Part shown: in pieces, positions 26,532-39,123 of the stretch | Layout: every line of letters begins with the position of its first letter | Position numbering within the stretch: position 1 is the first letter of the stretch | Source of the DNA: G963677915 sp963677915 | Lineage (GTDB): Bacteria > Bacillota > Clostridia > Lachnospirales > Vallitaleaceae | Reading direction: 5' to 3' | Length of the DNA stretch: 64,000 nucleotides | Assembly (NCBI GenBank): GCA_963677915.2 | Contig: CAXXGE010000008.1 | Coordinates: forward strand, 91,985-155,984 | Position numbers and translations under genes: made by a program | Notes under the pieces: generated by a model | Database searches by the model: none | What the model was told of the DNA's origin: nothing | Seen by the model: the letters and a program-made list of their open reading frames with translations, nothing else

Positions 26532-27326
26532 TTATAAGCTGAAATTTGAAGGGTTTACAGAAAGCAAGACTTCTGTAAGCTCTTTTTGTATGCGTCCGTT
26601 TGTGGCAATGATGTTGAAGGCGGACCCTTCAGGGAAGACTGCCACAGCACCGCCGGCCTCTTCGATGATGAGATTGCCGGCAGCCATGTCGTAGGCGTTC
26701 AGCTTCAGTTCCCATTGGCCGTCTGTATGGCCTGCGGCGACCTGTACAAGGTCGAAGGCGGCAGAGCCTGAACGCCTTACGCCGGAAATCTTTGGAAGCA
26801 GCGTACTGAATTCATCCACATTGTTGTTCGGATCGGTTGCCTTCGTATACGGGAATCCTGTACCGAGGACCGATTTCGCCAGCGTCTCGGTGGTGGAGAC
26901 GGAGATGGGCCTGCCGTTGCAGAAGGCACCGCCGTCTCTGATGGCCGAGTAGGTCTGTTTGAGCATCGGCACATGGACAAGGCCGAGCACCGCTTCGTCT
27001 TTGTAGTTCAGGGCGATGGAGATGGAGAAGATCGGATAGCCGTGCTTATAGTTCGTCGTCCCGTCGATCGGGTCGATGATCCACAGGTAGTCGCTGTCGT
27101 GTTCGCTCTCGCCAGTCTCTTCGCCGTAAATGCCATGGTCCGGGTAAAGGCCGTGAATAAAAGCGATGATTTTCTCTTCGGATTTCTTGTCCATTTCCGT
27201 CACAAAATCGACGGAGGAAGATTTCGTATCGATCTCAAGGGCCTCGTCCCCGTGTCTTTCAAGCTGCCATTCGCCGAGTTCGACGGCGAAGGCTGTCAGT
27301 TTTTCAAGAGTTGATTTCAAATCCAT
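26532..27326 (-). CDS. suhB: inositol monophosphatase family protein
   Basis: A 264-residue Mg-dependent phosphatase. Metal-binding motifs: the Glu of GEETGES, IDPIDGTTNYKHGYPIFSIS (motif A) and the later AYDMAAGNLIIEEAGG (motif B). The family acts on inositol-1-phosphate and related sugar phosphates such as NADP or fructose bisphosphate, so the substrate is not fixed. Its relation to the iol genes 24 kb away is unproved. Confidence 0.9.
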   Translation of the reverse strand: MDLKSTLEKLTAFAVELGEWQLERHGDEALEIDTKSSSVDFVTEMDKKSEEKIIAFIHGLYPDHGIYGEETGESEHDSDYLWIIDPIDGTTNYKHGYPIFSISIALNYKDEAVLGLVHVPMLKQTYSAIRDGGAFCNGRPISVSTTETLAKSVLGTGFPYTKATDPNNNVDEFSTLLPKISGVRRSGSAAFDLVQVAAGHTDGQWELKLNAYDMAAGNLIIEEAGGAVAVFPEGSAFNIIATNGRIQKELTEVLLSVNPSNFSL

Positions 27327-27358
27327 AATGGCCTGCTTTCTAGTGTGGCGTATCCTAA

Positions 27359-31003
<3,645 letters not shown>

Positions 31004-31034
31004 GATGATACCTCCTTCAATTAATGGTAGTGGA

Positions 31035-31063
31035 ATTATAACATAATCACCCGTATTGGGCAA
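31035..31063 (-). promoter_or_regulatory. metH promoter
   Basis: On the minus strand, -35 TTGCCC, 17-bp spacer, -10 TATAAT, 32 bp before the ATG. The leader is too short for a cobalamin or SAM riboswitch. Confidence 0.7.
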
Positions 31064-31078
31064 CAAAGGCAGCGGCTC

Positions 31079-32977
31079 TCAGCCCTTGATTCTGGCGGCT
31101 TTTTCCTGGAGCGCCTCAAGGCGTTCCATCTTCTCCAGAAGCGCCATTTCGATGGCCTCCTGCTCCTCGGTCAAATCCTGAAGCGCAGTGAAATCTGCCG
31201 CCTTCTCGGTCATCTCTGCTTCGATGGCGTCAAGGCGAAGCATCATCGTCTCGATTTCGTCCCCCAGGCTATCCAGATCCTGTTGCTCCCGGTAGCTCAG
31301 CTTCTCGCTCCTGTTGCCGCCCCGTGTTGCCGAGGATGCGGAAGGTGCAGCCGGGCTTGCGGAAACGGTGGAGGTTGCGGGCACCTCGACCCTGCCTGCC
31401 ATGTAATCCTCATAGTTGCCGGTGTGGATGGCAGCATGCCCCTTCTCGATAGCCAGAATGACATTGCAGATACGGTCCAGGAAATAGCGGTCATGGGAGA
31501 CGGCGACAACGATGCCCTTATAGCTGTCGATGTAGTCCTCAAGCGCCTTGAGCGTATCGATGTCAAGGTCGTTGGTCGGCTCGTCGAGGAGCAGGACGTT
31601 CGGCGCCTCCATCAGAATCTTAAGCAGGTACAGCCTTCGCCGTTCGCCGCCGGACATGGAATGGATGGGCGCATGCTGCAGTTCACCCGGGAACAGGAAC
31701 CGCTCCATCATCTGGGACGCAGTGATGTAACCCCCGCTTTCATCCTTGATGATTTCCGCCGTTTCCTTTATATAGTCGATCGCCTTCAGGTTCTGGTTCA
31801 TCTCGGGCGCTTCCTGTGTATAGTAGCCGATCTTGACCGTGTCGCCCCGTTCGACCATACCGCTGTCGGGCTGGAGTGAACCGGCAATCAGGTTCAGCAG
31901 GGTGGACTTGCCAGCCCCGTTGAGGCCCACAATGCCGATGCGGTCGGTAGGCAGGAAGGTATAGCTGATATCGCTGAAAAGTGTCAGGTCCCCGTAGCTT
32001 TTCGAAACGCCGTCCAGTATCACGGTCTTCTTTCCGAGCCTCGTGAAGCCAGCGGGTATGGACACCATCTGTTCGTCCTCGCCGTAGGACGTCGCCTTCA
32101 GTTCCTCAAAACGCTGGATCCGGGCCTTCTGTTTCGTACTTCGGGCCCTCGCACCTGTCCTTATCCAGGCCAGTTCCTGACGGAAAAGGTTCTGCCGCTT
32201 TCGTTCCAGGCTGCCTGCAAGCTGCATGCGCTCGGCCTTGGCAGTCACATAGGTGGTGTAGTTGCCGTCATACAGATAGCTGGCGCCTTTTGAGATCTCG
32301 AAAATCTTGCTGCAGACCCTGTCCAGGAAATAACGGTCATGGGTCACCATCAGCAGGGAGCCCTTGCGTGCCGACAGATACTGCTCGAGCCAGGCGATGG
32401 CCTCGCTGTCCATATGGTTGGTCGGCTCGTCCAGAATGAGGAGGTCGCAGGGTGAAATGAGCGCGCCTGCAAGGGCGATGCGCTTTCTCTGGCCGCCGGA
32501 CAGCTCGCCCACCTTTTTGTCGAAATCGTGAATGGAGAGCTTTGTCAGGATGGTCTTGACCTGGCTTTCCACTTCCCAGGCGTTCTCCGCTGTCATCCGG
32601 TCCGTCATCCGCTGCAGATGCACGAGATGCTCCTGGTCGCTTGGGTGTCTTTCGGCCGATTCGACAGCGGCCTCGTAGGCCCTGATGGTGGTAAAAAGGG
32701 CAGAGTCTCCCCTGAATACCTGCTCCATCACCGTCGAATCGGGATCGAAGTCGGGACTTTGGGGCAGGTACTCGATCCTTGTCCGCTTCGACGTGGTGAC
32801 CGTCCCTTCGTCGGCGCTTTCAAGGCCTGCCAGTATTTTCAAAAGCGTGGACTTGCCGGTGCCGTTGATGCCGACGATGCCGATTCTGTCCTGATCTTCA
32901 ATATAAAGCTGCATGCCACGGAAAAGCGTCTTCATGCCGTAGCTCTTTCCAAGGTTTTCTATCGATATGAGTGCCAT
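31079..32977 (-). CDS. ABC-F family ATPase (ribosome-associated type)
   Basis: A 632-residue soluble protein with two ABC domains: Walker A GINGTGKSTLLK and LNGAGKSTLLN, signatures LSGGQRKRIALA and MSGGERRRLYL, Walker B LILDEPTNHMD and LLLDEPTNDLD. The linker (about 240-320) is Arg/Lys-rich, and a C-terminal coiled coil of ~80 residues resembles Uup/YdiF. No membrane segments, so it is a translation factor or antibiotic-protection type rather than a transporter. The start is the ATG with AGGAAGG upstream; the 21-codon extension lacks one. Confidence 0.92.
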   Translation of the reverse strand: MALISIENLGKSYGMKTLFRGMQLYIEDQDRIGIVGINGTGKSTLLKILAGLESADEGTVTTSKRTRIEYLPQSPDFDPDSTVMEQVFRGDSALFTTIRAYEAAVESAERHPSDQEHLVHLQRMTDRMTAENAWEVESQVKTILTKLSIHDFDKKVGELSGGQRKRIALAGALISPCDLLILDEPTNHMDSEAIAWLEQYLSARKGSLLMVTHDRYFLDRVCSKIFEISKGASYLYDGNYTTYVTAKAERMQLAGSLERKRQNLFRQELAWIRTGARARSTKQKARIQRFEELKATSYGEDEQMVSIPAGFTRLGKKTVILDGVSKSYGDLTLFSDISYTFLPTDRIGIVGLNGAGKSTLLNLIAGSLQPDSGMVERGDTVKIGYYTQEAPEMNQNLKAIDYIKETAEIIKDESGGYITASQMMERFLFPGELQHAPIHSMSGGERRRLYLLKILMEAPNVLLLDEPTNDLDIDTLKALEDYIDSYKGIVVAVSHDRYFLDRICNVILAIEKGHAAIHTGNYEDYMAGRVEVPATSTVSASPAAPSASSATRGGNRSEKLSYREQQDLDSLGDEIETMMLRLDAIEAEMTEKAADFTALQDLTEEQEAIEMALLEKMERLEALQEKAARIKG

Positions 32978-33028
32978 AAATACCTTCCTCTTCCCTTTAC
33001 TGATTAACTTAATATTACCCTGTTTTCC

Positions 33029-33057
33029 TTGACATGACAATCACTGGAATCTATAAT
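33029..33057 (+). promoter_or_regulatory. consensus promoter of the marR-ABC exporter operon
   Basis: Perfect consensus: TTGACA, 17-bp spacer, TATAAT. The operator palindrome begins at the very next base, so binding would block initiation. Confidence 0.85.
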
Positions 33058-33077
33058 ATATTTCGTACACGAAATAT
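33058..33077. promoter_or_regulatory. MarR operator palindrome
   Basis: Two perfect 8-bp half-sites, atatttcg and cgaaatat, separated by 4 bp, covering the expected transcription start. Size and AT-rich symmetry fit a MarR dimer site; the first gene of the transcript is a marR, so autorepression is inferred. Confidence 0.75.
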
Positions 33078-33100
33078 TTGTATGCGAAAGGAGTTAGCCA

Positions 33101-33565
33101 ATGGATGCCAACTATACCTATGATATATTGAACAGCCTGAAGATTATCCAGCACACGATGCGCGACCATATGCACGACTATTTCAAGTCGATCGGTCTTA
33201 CAGGGCCACAGGGCCTTATGATGTTCAACATCGGGAAGAAAGGGTCGATGAAGATATCGGATATCAGCGAAAGCATGCACCTGTCTGTGAGCACGATCTC
33301 CGGTATTGTCGACAGGCTCGAGAAGATGGGCTACGTCGAGCGGGTGCGCTCGGAAAAGGACAGAAGGGTGGTCATGGTGCAGGTGACCGACGCCTTCAAG
33401 GGAAAGATGAAAAAGAAGCACGAGACGATGGAGAGCTTTATGTCCGGTGTGCTCTCTGCCTGTACAGATGAAGAGGCGGAATGCATCCGCAGCGGGATCA
33501 ACAAACTGAAGGAACTAATGGAAAGAAATGACAAAGGAGGCGGGGAACATGCTGAAACTGATTAA
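33101..33565 (+). CDS. MarR-family transcriptional regulator
   Basis: A 154-residue winged-helix regulator. The DNA-binding region is ISDISESMHLSVSTISGIVD (about residues 55-74), followed by the wing VERVRSEKDRRVVMV. AAAGGAG site before the ATG. It heads an operon with the two-gene ABC exporter and overlaps the next gene by 17 bp. Most likely a ligand-responsive repressor of its own operon through the palindrome upstream. Confidence 0.92.
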   Translation: MDANYTYDILNSLKIIQHTMRDHMHDYFKSIGLTGPQGLMMFNIGKKGSMKISDISESMHLSVSTISGIVDRLEKMGYVERVRSEKDRRVVMVQVTDAFKGKMKKKHETMESFMSGVLSACTDEEAECIRSGINKLKELMERNDKGGGEHAETD

Positions 33566-35573
33566 ATTCATGAGACCGTTCGTATTGCCGCTTCTTGTGG
33601 TGATTGCGCTGCTGTTCGGCCAGGCGATGGCTGACCTGGCTTTGCCGGACTACATGTCGAACATCGTCAATGTCGGCATCCAGCAGGGCGGCAACGAACA
33701 GACATTGCCGGGCGTATTGAGGGAACAGGACCTCGGCGGTCTTAAAATGCAGTTGTCGGAAGATGAAGCGGTTTTTCTTGATGCATCCTATGAAACGGTC
33801 GCTCCTGGAGAATCGGGATATGATGAACTGGTGGAGATGTTTCCTGCGATTGATGGCGAGACAGTCTACAGACTGACCGACCTGTCGGCCAGCGATGAGA
33901 CTAGGCTTGGCAATATGCTGGCACTGGGCGCGAGAGGCGTCCTTCAGCTCTATCAGTCGATGGGGGCAGACATGGATGCCATCCGGAACAGCTATATCCT
34001 GCATACGGGCCTGATCATGCTCGGCATAGCGCTGCTGGGCGCCGCTGCGACCATCCTTGTCGGATTCATTTCTGCAAAAATCGCAGCTGCCGTCGGCAGA
34101 AACCTGAGGGAAGCCGTTTTCGAAAAAGTGAGCAGGTTCACGAATGCGGAATTCGACAGGTTTTCCACTGCGTCGCTTATCACCCGAAGCACGAACGATA
34201 TTATGCAGGTGCAGACGCTCCTGGTCATTATGATCAGGATGTTCTTCTATGCACCTATTATGGCCTTTGGCGGCATCATGCGCGCCATGTCCAAAAACAG
34301 CTCCATGTCCTGGACGATCGGCATCGCGGTTGGCCTGCTGCTCATGCTGGTCGTGGCCATTTTCAGTGTTGCCATGCCAAAATTCAAGCTGCTGCAGAAG
34401 CTGGTCGACAGGGTCAACCTGGTCATGCGGGAAAACCTGACAGGCATGATGGTCGTCAGGGCCTTTAATACCCAGTCCTTTGAAGAGGACAGGTTCGACA
34501 AGGCAAACGAAGAGCTGACAGATACAAACCTTTTCGTCAACAGGGTCATGGTTTTCATGTTCCCTGTCATGATGCTGATCATGAACGGTACGTCGCTGCT
34601 AATTATCTGGGTGGGCGCCCATGAGGTGGCCAAAGCCACTATGCAGGTGGGTGACATGATGGCCTTCATGCAGTATGCCATGCTGATCATCTTCTCGTTC
34701 CTGATGCTGTCCATGATGTTCGTCCTTGTACCGAGGGCATCGGTTGCCGCGAATAGGATTGCAGAAGTGCTGGAGGCCGATATCTCCATCGAGGACCCTG
34801 ACAGGCCGAGAAAATTTGCCGATAACGGTGAAGGGAAGGTTGTTTTCGACAATGTCAGTTTCAAATACGGCAATGCAGAAGAGAACATGCTGAAAGGGGT
34901 CAGTTTCACAGCCAATCCAGGTGAAACGACGGCCATCATCGGCTCGACAGGATCCGGCAAGACAACGCTGATCAACCTGATACCAAGATTCTATGACGTG
35001 ACGGGCGGTTCAGTGACCATCGACGGTATGGATGTCAGGGCTGTGAGCCAGCAGGCATTGAGGGACAGGATCGGTTACGTGCCGCAGAAGGCCTCGCTGT
35101 TCAGCGGTACGATAGCCAGCAACATGCTTTTCGCCAATGAATCGGCCTCGGATAGCGAGATGGCGGAAGTGATTGACATTGCACAAGCGGCGGAAATCGT
35201 AGAGGAAAAGGACGGGAAAATGGAAGCGGCTGTCTCACAGAACGGCGGGAACCTGTCGGGCGGACAGAAGCAGCGTCTTTCCATTGCCAGAGCCCTGATC
35301 AAGAAACCGGACATCCTGATCTTCGATGACAGTTTCTCGGCACTTGACTACAGCACGGACAGGAAGCTCAGGAAAGCACTGAGACAGGCTTCTGACAAAC
35401 AGACGGTCATCGTCGTCGCCCAAAGGATTGCGACCATCATGAACGCTGAGCAGATTCTCGTTATGGAAGACGGCAGGATTGTTGGAAGAGGCACCCATGG
35501 CGCGCTTATGAAAAGCTGTGAAGTCTACAGGGAGATCGCCTATTCCCAGCTTTCGAAGGAGGAACTGGCATGA
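33549..35573 (+). CDS. ABC exporter half-transporter with degenerate ATP site
   Basis: A 674-residue TMD-NBD protein: six helices with a long loop after helix 1 (about 45-150), typical of the YheI/LmrC type. Walker A GSTGSGKTTL and signature LSGGQKQRLS are normal, but Walker B reads LIFDDSFSALD (Asp in place of the catalytic Glu) and the switch His is Gln in VVAQRIATI. This is the degenerate site of heterodimeric exporters. Start chosen at the ATG with AAAGGAGG upstream; the annotated frame opens seven codons earlier. Confidence 0.9.
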   Translation: MLKLIKFMRPFVLPLLVVIALLFGQAMADLALPDYMSNIVNVGIQQGGNEQTLPGVLREQDLGGLKMQLSEDEAVFLDASYETVAPGESGYDELVEMFPAIDGETVYRLTDLSASDETRLGNMLALGARGVLQLYQSMGADMDAIRNSYILHTGLIMLGIALLGAAATILVGFISAKIAAAVGRNLREAVFEKVSRFTNAEFDRFSTASLITRSTNDIMQVQTLLVIMIRMFFYAPIMAFGGIMRAMSKNSSMSWTIGIAVGLLLMLVVAIFSVAMPKFKLLQKLVDRVNLVMRENLTGMMVVRAFNTQSFEEDRFDKANEELTDTNLFVNRVMVFMFPVMMLIMNGTSLLIIWVGAHEVAKATMQVGDMMAFMQYAMLIIFSFLMLSMMFVLVPRASVAANRIAEVLEADISIEDPDRPRKFADNGEGKVVFDNVSFKYGNAEENMLKGVSFTANPGETTAIIGSTGSGKTTLINLIPRFYDVTGGSVTIDGMDVRAVSQQALRDRIGYVPQKASLFSGTIASNMLFANESASDSEMAEVIDIAQAAEIVEEKDGKMEAAVSQNGGNLSGGQKQRLSIARALIKKPDILIFDDSFSALDYSTDRKLRKALRQASDKQTVIVVAQRIATIMNAEQILVMEDGRIVGRGTHGALMKSCEVYREIAYSQLSKEELA

Positions 35574-37426
35574 GTGACAACAATAGAAGAAGAGGCATGG
35601 GCATAGGCCGCGGACCCGGACACGGCGGCATGATGGCAGTTGAAAAGGCCAAGAACTTCAAGGGTACAATCAAGCGGCTTGTCGAATACCTGAAACCGTA
35701 TAAAGCGGCTTTCATTGCCGTCGTCATCTTCGCCATGGCAAGTGCGACCTTCGGCATTCTAGGACCAAAGCTGCTTGGTAAAGCGACGACCAAGGTGTTT
35801 GAAGGGGTTATGGCCAACATTGCAGGGACAGGCAGCGGCATCGATTTTGAAGGCATCGCCAGGATCATGTTCATCCTGATAGGACTCTACGGGCTCAGTT
35901 CCCTGTTCGCCTATATACAGGGCTACATCATGGCAGGCGTTGCAATGAAGGTCAGCCACAACATGAGAAGAAACATCTCTCTGAAGATCAATAAAATGCC
36001 GCTGCGGTATTTTGACGACACAAACCACGGTGAAGTGCTTTCCAGGGTGACAAACGATGTCGACACGGTCAGCAATACACTCAACCAGTCCTTGTCGCAG
36101 CTGATCACATCGGCGACGACGGTTGTGGGTGTCGTCGTCATGATGCTGACCATCAGTTTCAGGATGACGCTGATCGCCCTGTTTATCATCCCGGCATCCA
36201 TGGTCATCGTCATGTTCATCGTGAAGCACTCCCAGAAGCATTTCAAGGACCAGCAGAAATTCCTGGGGAATGTCAACGGACACATAGAGGAAATGTACAG
36301 CGGCCATATCGTCGTCAAGGCTTTCAACGGCGAGGAAAAAAGCGCAAAGGCCTTCGACGGGCTGAATGCCAAGCTATACGGATCGGCGTGGAAGGCCCAG
36401 TTCCTGTCCAGTATCATGATGCCTGTGATGAATGTGGTGGGCAATATCGGCTACATCGCAGTCTGCGTTCTGGGTGGCGCATTGGCGGCGAAAAGGACCA
36501 TTGAAGTAGGTGACATCCAGGCTTTCGTCCAGTACATGAGGAACTTCACCCATCCGATCACCCAGCTGGCCAACATATCCAACATCCTCCAGCAGACGGC
36601 GGCTGCGGCAGAGCGGGTTTTCGAATTCCTGGATGAAACCGAGGAGATAAAGGAAGCGGAGGCACCAGCAGCAACAGATGGTGTCCGCGGGGATATTGCA
36701 TTTGAGAACGTGCATTTCGGCTACCTGAAAGACAAGACCATCATCAACGACTTTTCTGTGGACATCAAGCAGGGTCAGAAAGTGGCCATCGTCGGACCTA
36801 CAGGCGCAGGCAAGACCACGATGGTGAAGCTGCTCATGCGGTTCTACGACGTCGGCGGCGGCGGCATCAAACTGGACGGCGTGGACATTAGGGATTATAC
36901 GAGATATGACTTGAGAAGGCAGATGGGCATGGTCCTGCAGGACACCTGGCTGTACAACGGTTCTATCAAGGACAATATCCGCTACGGCCGTTTGGATGCT
37001 ACCGACGAGGAGGTCCTTGAAGCGGCCAAGGCTGCCCATGTGGACAGTTTCGTCCATATGCTGCCGGGAGGCTACGAGATGCTGCTGAATGAGGAGGCCA
37101 CCAACGTATCGCAGGGCCAGAAACAGCTGATTACAATAGCCAGGGCGGTCCTGTCGGATCCAAAGGTGCTGATTCTCGACGAGGCCACCAGTTCTGTCGA
37201 CACAAGGACCGAGGTGCAGATCCAGAGCGCCATGGACCGGCTGATGAAAGGAAGGACGAGCTTCATCATTGCCCATAGGCTCTCGACAATAAGGGATGCG
37301 GACACCATTCTGGTCATGAACAACGGTGACATAATCGAACAGGGACACCACCTCGAGCTATTGGCAAAACATGGATTTTATGCTAATCTTTATAATAGCC
37401 AATTTGAAATCGAAAGCGGTGCATGA
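35570..37426 (+). CDS. ABC exporter half-transporter with canonical ATP site
   Basis: A 618-residue partner of the preceding protein. A Gly/Arg/Met-rich cytoplasmic N-terminus (about 1-25) precedes six helices and an NBD with Walker A GPTGAGKTTM, signature VSQGQKQLIT, Walker B LILDEATSSVD and switch FIIAHRLST, all canonical. It overlaps the previous gene by 4 bp. The pair should form a heterodimeric multidrug or lipid-type exporter (YheI/YheH, LmrCD, TM287/288 architecture). Confidence 0.92.
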   Translation: MSDNNRRRGMGIGRGPGHGGMMAVEKAKNFKGTIKRLVEYLKPYKAAFIAVVIFAMASATFGILGPKLLGKATTKVFEGVMANIAGTGSGIDFEGIARIMFILIGLYGLSSLFAYIQGYIMAGVAMKVSHNMRRNISLKINKMPLRYFDDTNHGEVLSRVTNDVDTVSNTLNQSLSQLITSATTVVGVVVMMLTISFRMTLIALFIIPASMVIVMFIVKHSQKHFKDQQKFLGNVNGHIEEMYSGHIVVKAFNGEEKSAKAFDGLNAKLYGSAWKAQFLSSIMMPVMNVVGNIGYIAVCVLGGALAAKRTIEVGDIQAFVQYMRNFTHPITQLANISNILQQTAAAAERVFEFLDETEEIKEAEAPAATDGVRGDIAFENVHFGYLKDKTIINDFSVDIKQGQKVAIVGPTGAGKTTMVKLLMRFYDVGGGGIKLDGVDIRDYTRYDLRRQMGMVLQDTWLYNGSIKDNIRYGRLDATDEEVLEAAKAAHVDSFVHMLPGGYEMLLNEEATNVSQGQKQLITIARAVLSDPKVLILDEATSSVDTRTEVQIQSAMDRLMKGRTSFIIAHRLSTIRDADTILVMNNGDIIEQGHHLELLAKHGFYANLYNSQFEIESGA

Positions 37427-37429
37427 CGA

Positions 37430-38326
37430 ATGGATTTTTCAAGTATTTGGAGCAATATAATCAACAATATTACATACCAGAAGCTGGCTTTTACCGTCCT
37501 AAGCCTTTTGCTTGTCATGGCTGTCGTCAAGCTTGTCAACCGCTTGCTTTACAGGGCAATCAAGGAAACGGGCAAGTTCTATACGGCGAAGAAGCGGGTC
37601 TACTATATCTTTACCACCTTCTACCTGATTTTCATCTTCGCCTTGTGGCTTGATTCCGCGACGACGCTGGCTACCTATCTGGGATTCCTGTCGGCAGGTA
37701 TCGCCATCGCCCTCAAGGATGTGCTGGTCAACATAGCCGCCTGGTTCTTCGTCGTCCTGCGCAAGCCGTTCAGGGTTGGTGATAGAGTTAAGATTGCCGA
37801 CCAGGTCGGGGACGTCATCGACTTCCGCCTGTTCCAGTTTACGTTGCTTGAGGTTTCGAGCACCGCCGATGGGGAACAGAGCACCGGACGCATCACCCAC
37901 GTGCCGAACGAATTTGTTTTCATCCATCCTCTTATCAACTTCAGCAGGGGATTCAAGTATGTATGGAATGAAATCAAGGTGCTCCTCACCTTCGAGAGCG
38001 ACTGGGAACTTGCCAAGAAGCTATTTCTAGACATCACCGAGCACCATTCCCTCCATCTGTCGGAAGCGGCAGCTACAATGGTGAGGGAAGCTGGCAAGCA
38101 GTTCATGATCCACTACAACAACCTGACACCCATCGTCTATACCAACGTCAAGGAAAGCGGCATCGAACTGTCCCTCAGGTACCTGTGTGCGCCCAAGAAG
38201 AAGCGGAGCACGATCAACAGCATATGGGAAGACATTCTCAAGACACTGAAAGACGAACCGACCATACAACTGGCCTATCCAACGGTCAGAATATACCAAG
38301 CCAATGGCAAGCAGGAGGATAACTAA
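37430..38326 (+). CDS. mscS: MscS-family mechanosensitive channel
   Basis: A 298-residue protein with N-terminal helices (about 12-35, 55-75, 80-105) and the MscS pore/beta domain: GFLSAGIAIALKDVLVNIAAWFFV (in two parts) and FRVGDRVKIADQVGDV. The C-terminal alpha/beta domain is complete. It starts 3 bp after the exporter gene, so it may be co-transcribed. The family releases solutes on osmotic downshock. Confidence 0.9.
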   Translation: MDFSSIWSNIINNITYQKLAFTVLSLLLVMAVVKLVNRLLYRAIKETGKFYTAKKRVYYIFTTFYLIFIFALWLDSATTLATYLGFLSAGIAIALKDVLVNIAAWFFVVLRKPFRVGDRVKIADQVGDVIDFRLFQFTLLEVSSTADGEQSTGRITHVPNEFVFIHPLINFSRGFKYVWNEIKVLLTFESDWELAKKLFLDITEHHSLHLSEAAATMVREAGKQFMIHYNNLTPIVYTNVKESGIELSLRYLCAPKKKRSTINSIWEDILKTLKDEPTIQLAYPTVRIYQANGKQEDN

Positions 38327-38919
38327 TGAAGGCACTCATTGAAAAAGACGTATTCGAACAGGGGTACAACAGGTATTACGCCCGTTTTCCACTCCAACTC
38401 ATGATCATATCGATGGCAGTGGCGATCATCTACAAATTCGGGAAGGGCATGCTCGTTGAAAAACTTTCAAACGATGTTTTGATTCCGAGTTCGTTGTCCG
38501 GCGGATTTTATTACGGGGTCCTCATTTCAGTGGGTCTTTTCTATCTGACCAAGTTTGTGTCGACGAGAGCTCTGAAAAATGCATGGGGGCTTGAGGAAAT
38601 GGCTGATGAAGGCTACTTCGTTCCATGTGTCATGGGGGCGAACATGCCGAACTCGAAGATGGGGAATCTGATGATAAGAAACGGCGAGTTCTACTTCCAG
38701 CCTGACAGGCAGTACAAGGATGTCTACGACTTCAAGGTGCCGGTTGACGCGGACCTTGCTATTGGCATCGTACCAGTTGGAAGCAGGATACTGACCAAGC
38801 TGCTTCTGGGAGAGAAGCAGGTGATGCTCATCCAAGACAAATCTACCGGAAAGAAATATACTTTCATCGTGCCGAACCCGGAGACGGTGGCGCTGGAACT
38901 GAAGAAGGTATTGGGATAG
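38326..38919 (+). CDS. membrane protein, unknown function
   Basis: A 197-residue protein with two transmembrane helices (about 22-45 and 60-82) and a C-terminal soluble part from about 100 rich in beta strands (GEFYFQPDRQYKDVYDF, KYTFIVPNPE), suggesting a small PH-like or GRAM-like domain; this is inference. Its ATG overlaps the mscS stop by one base, and a terminator follows, so it closes the operon. Confidence 0.7.
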   Translation: MKALIEKDVFEQGYNRYYARFPLQLMIISMAVAIIYKFGKGMLVEKLSNDVLIPSSLSGGFYYGVLISVGLFYLTKFVSTRALKNAWGLEEMADEGYFVPCVMGANMPNSKMGNLMIRNGEFYFQPDRQYKDVYDFKVPVDADLAIGIVPVGSRILTKLLLGEKQVMLIQDKSTGKKYTFIVPNPETVALELKKVLG

Positions 38920-38928
38920 AAGAAAATG

Positions 38929-38963
38929 AAAGCTGCATTGGAGTGAATCTGATGCAGCTTTTT
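38929..38963 (+). terminator. terminator of the marR-exporter-mscS operon
   Basis: Perfect 10-bp stem aaagctgcat/atgcagcttt and a T run. The first copy of the 69-bp repeat starts inside its loop, so the second copy (42810) holds only the right half of the hairpin, which identifies the left side as the original locus. Confidence 0.85.
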
Positions 38964-39016
38964 GCTGTCTACCGAAGCATACTGAGTTGAATGCATATCA
39001 GTGAATTGATATAATA
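38948..39016. repeat. 69-bp direct repeat, left copy (target duplication)
   Basis: Identical over 69 bp to 42810-42878 and directly adjacent to the presumed left end of the IS1634-type element. It contains a promoter, TTGAAT-17-TATAAT (38987-39015), now pointing into the element. Confidence 0.9.
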
Positions 39017-39069
39017 CCTGACTTTGGTATCAGACATTAAAAAATGGTGCTAACTTAATGAAAAATGAT

Positions 39070-39098
39070 AGGCTGTTGCAGAAATGCAACAGCCTTTT
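39070..39098. terminator. bidirectional terminator at the 3' end of the IS1634-type element
   Basis: Perfect 11-bp stem aggctgttgca/tgcaacagcct with GAAA loop, followed by TTTT on the plus strand and by an AT-rich, T-containing run on the minus strand, just beyond the transposase stop. Confidence 0.75.
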
Positions 39099-39123
39099 GA
39101 ATGTCTGGAAGTTTGGGATTCGT

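Noticed and set aside
31004..31078. Cobalamin or SAM riboswitch upstream of metH
   Set aside because: The promoter at 31035-31063 leaves a leader of about 25 nt, far too short, and no riboswitch core is visible.
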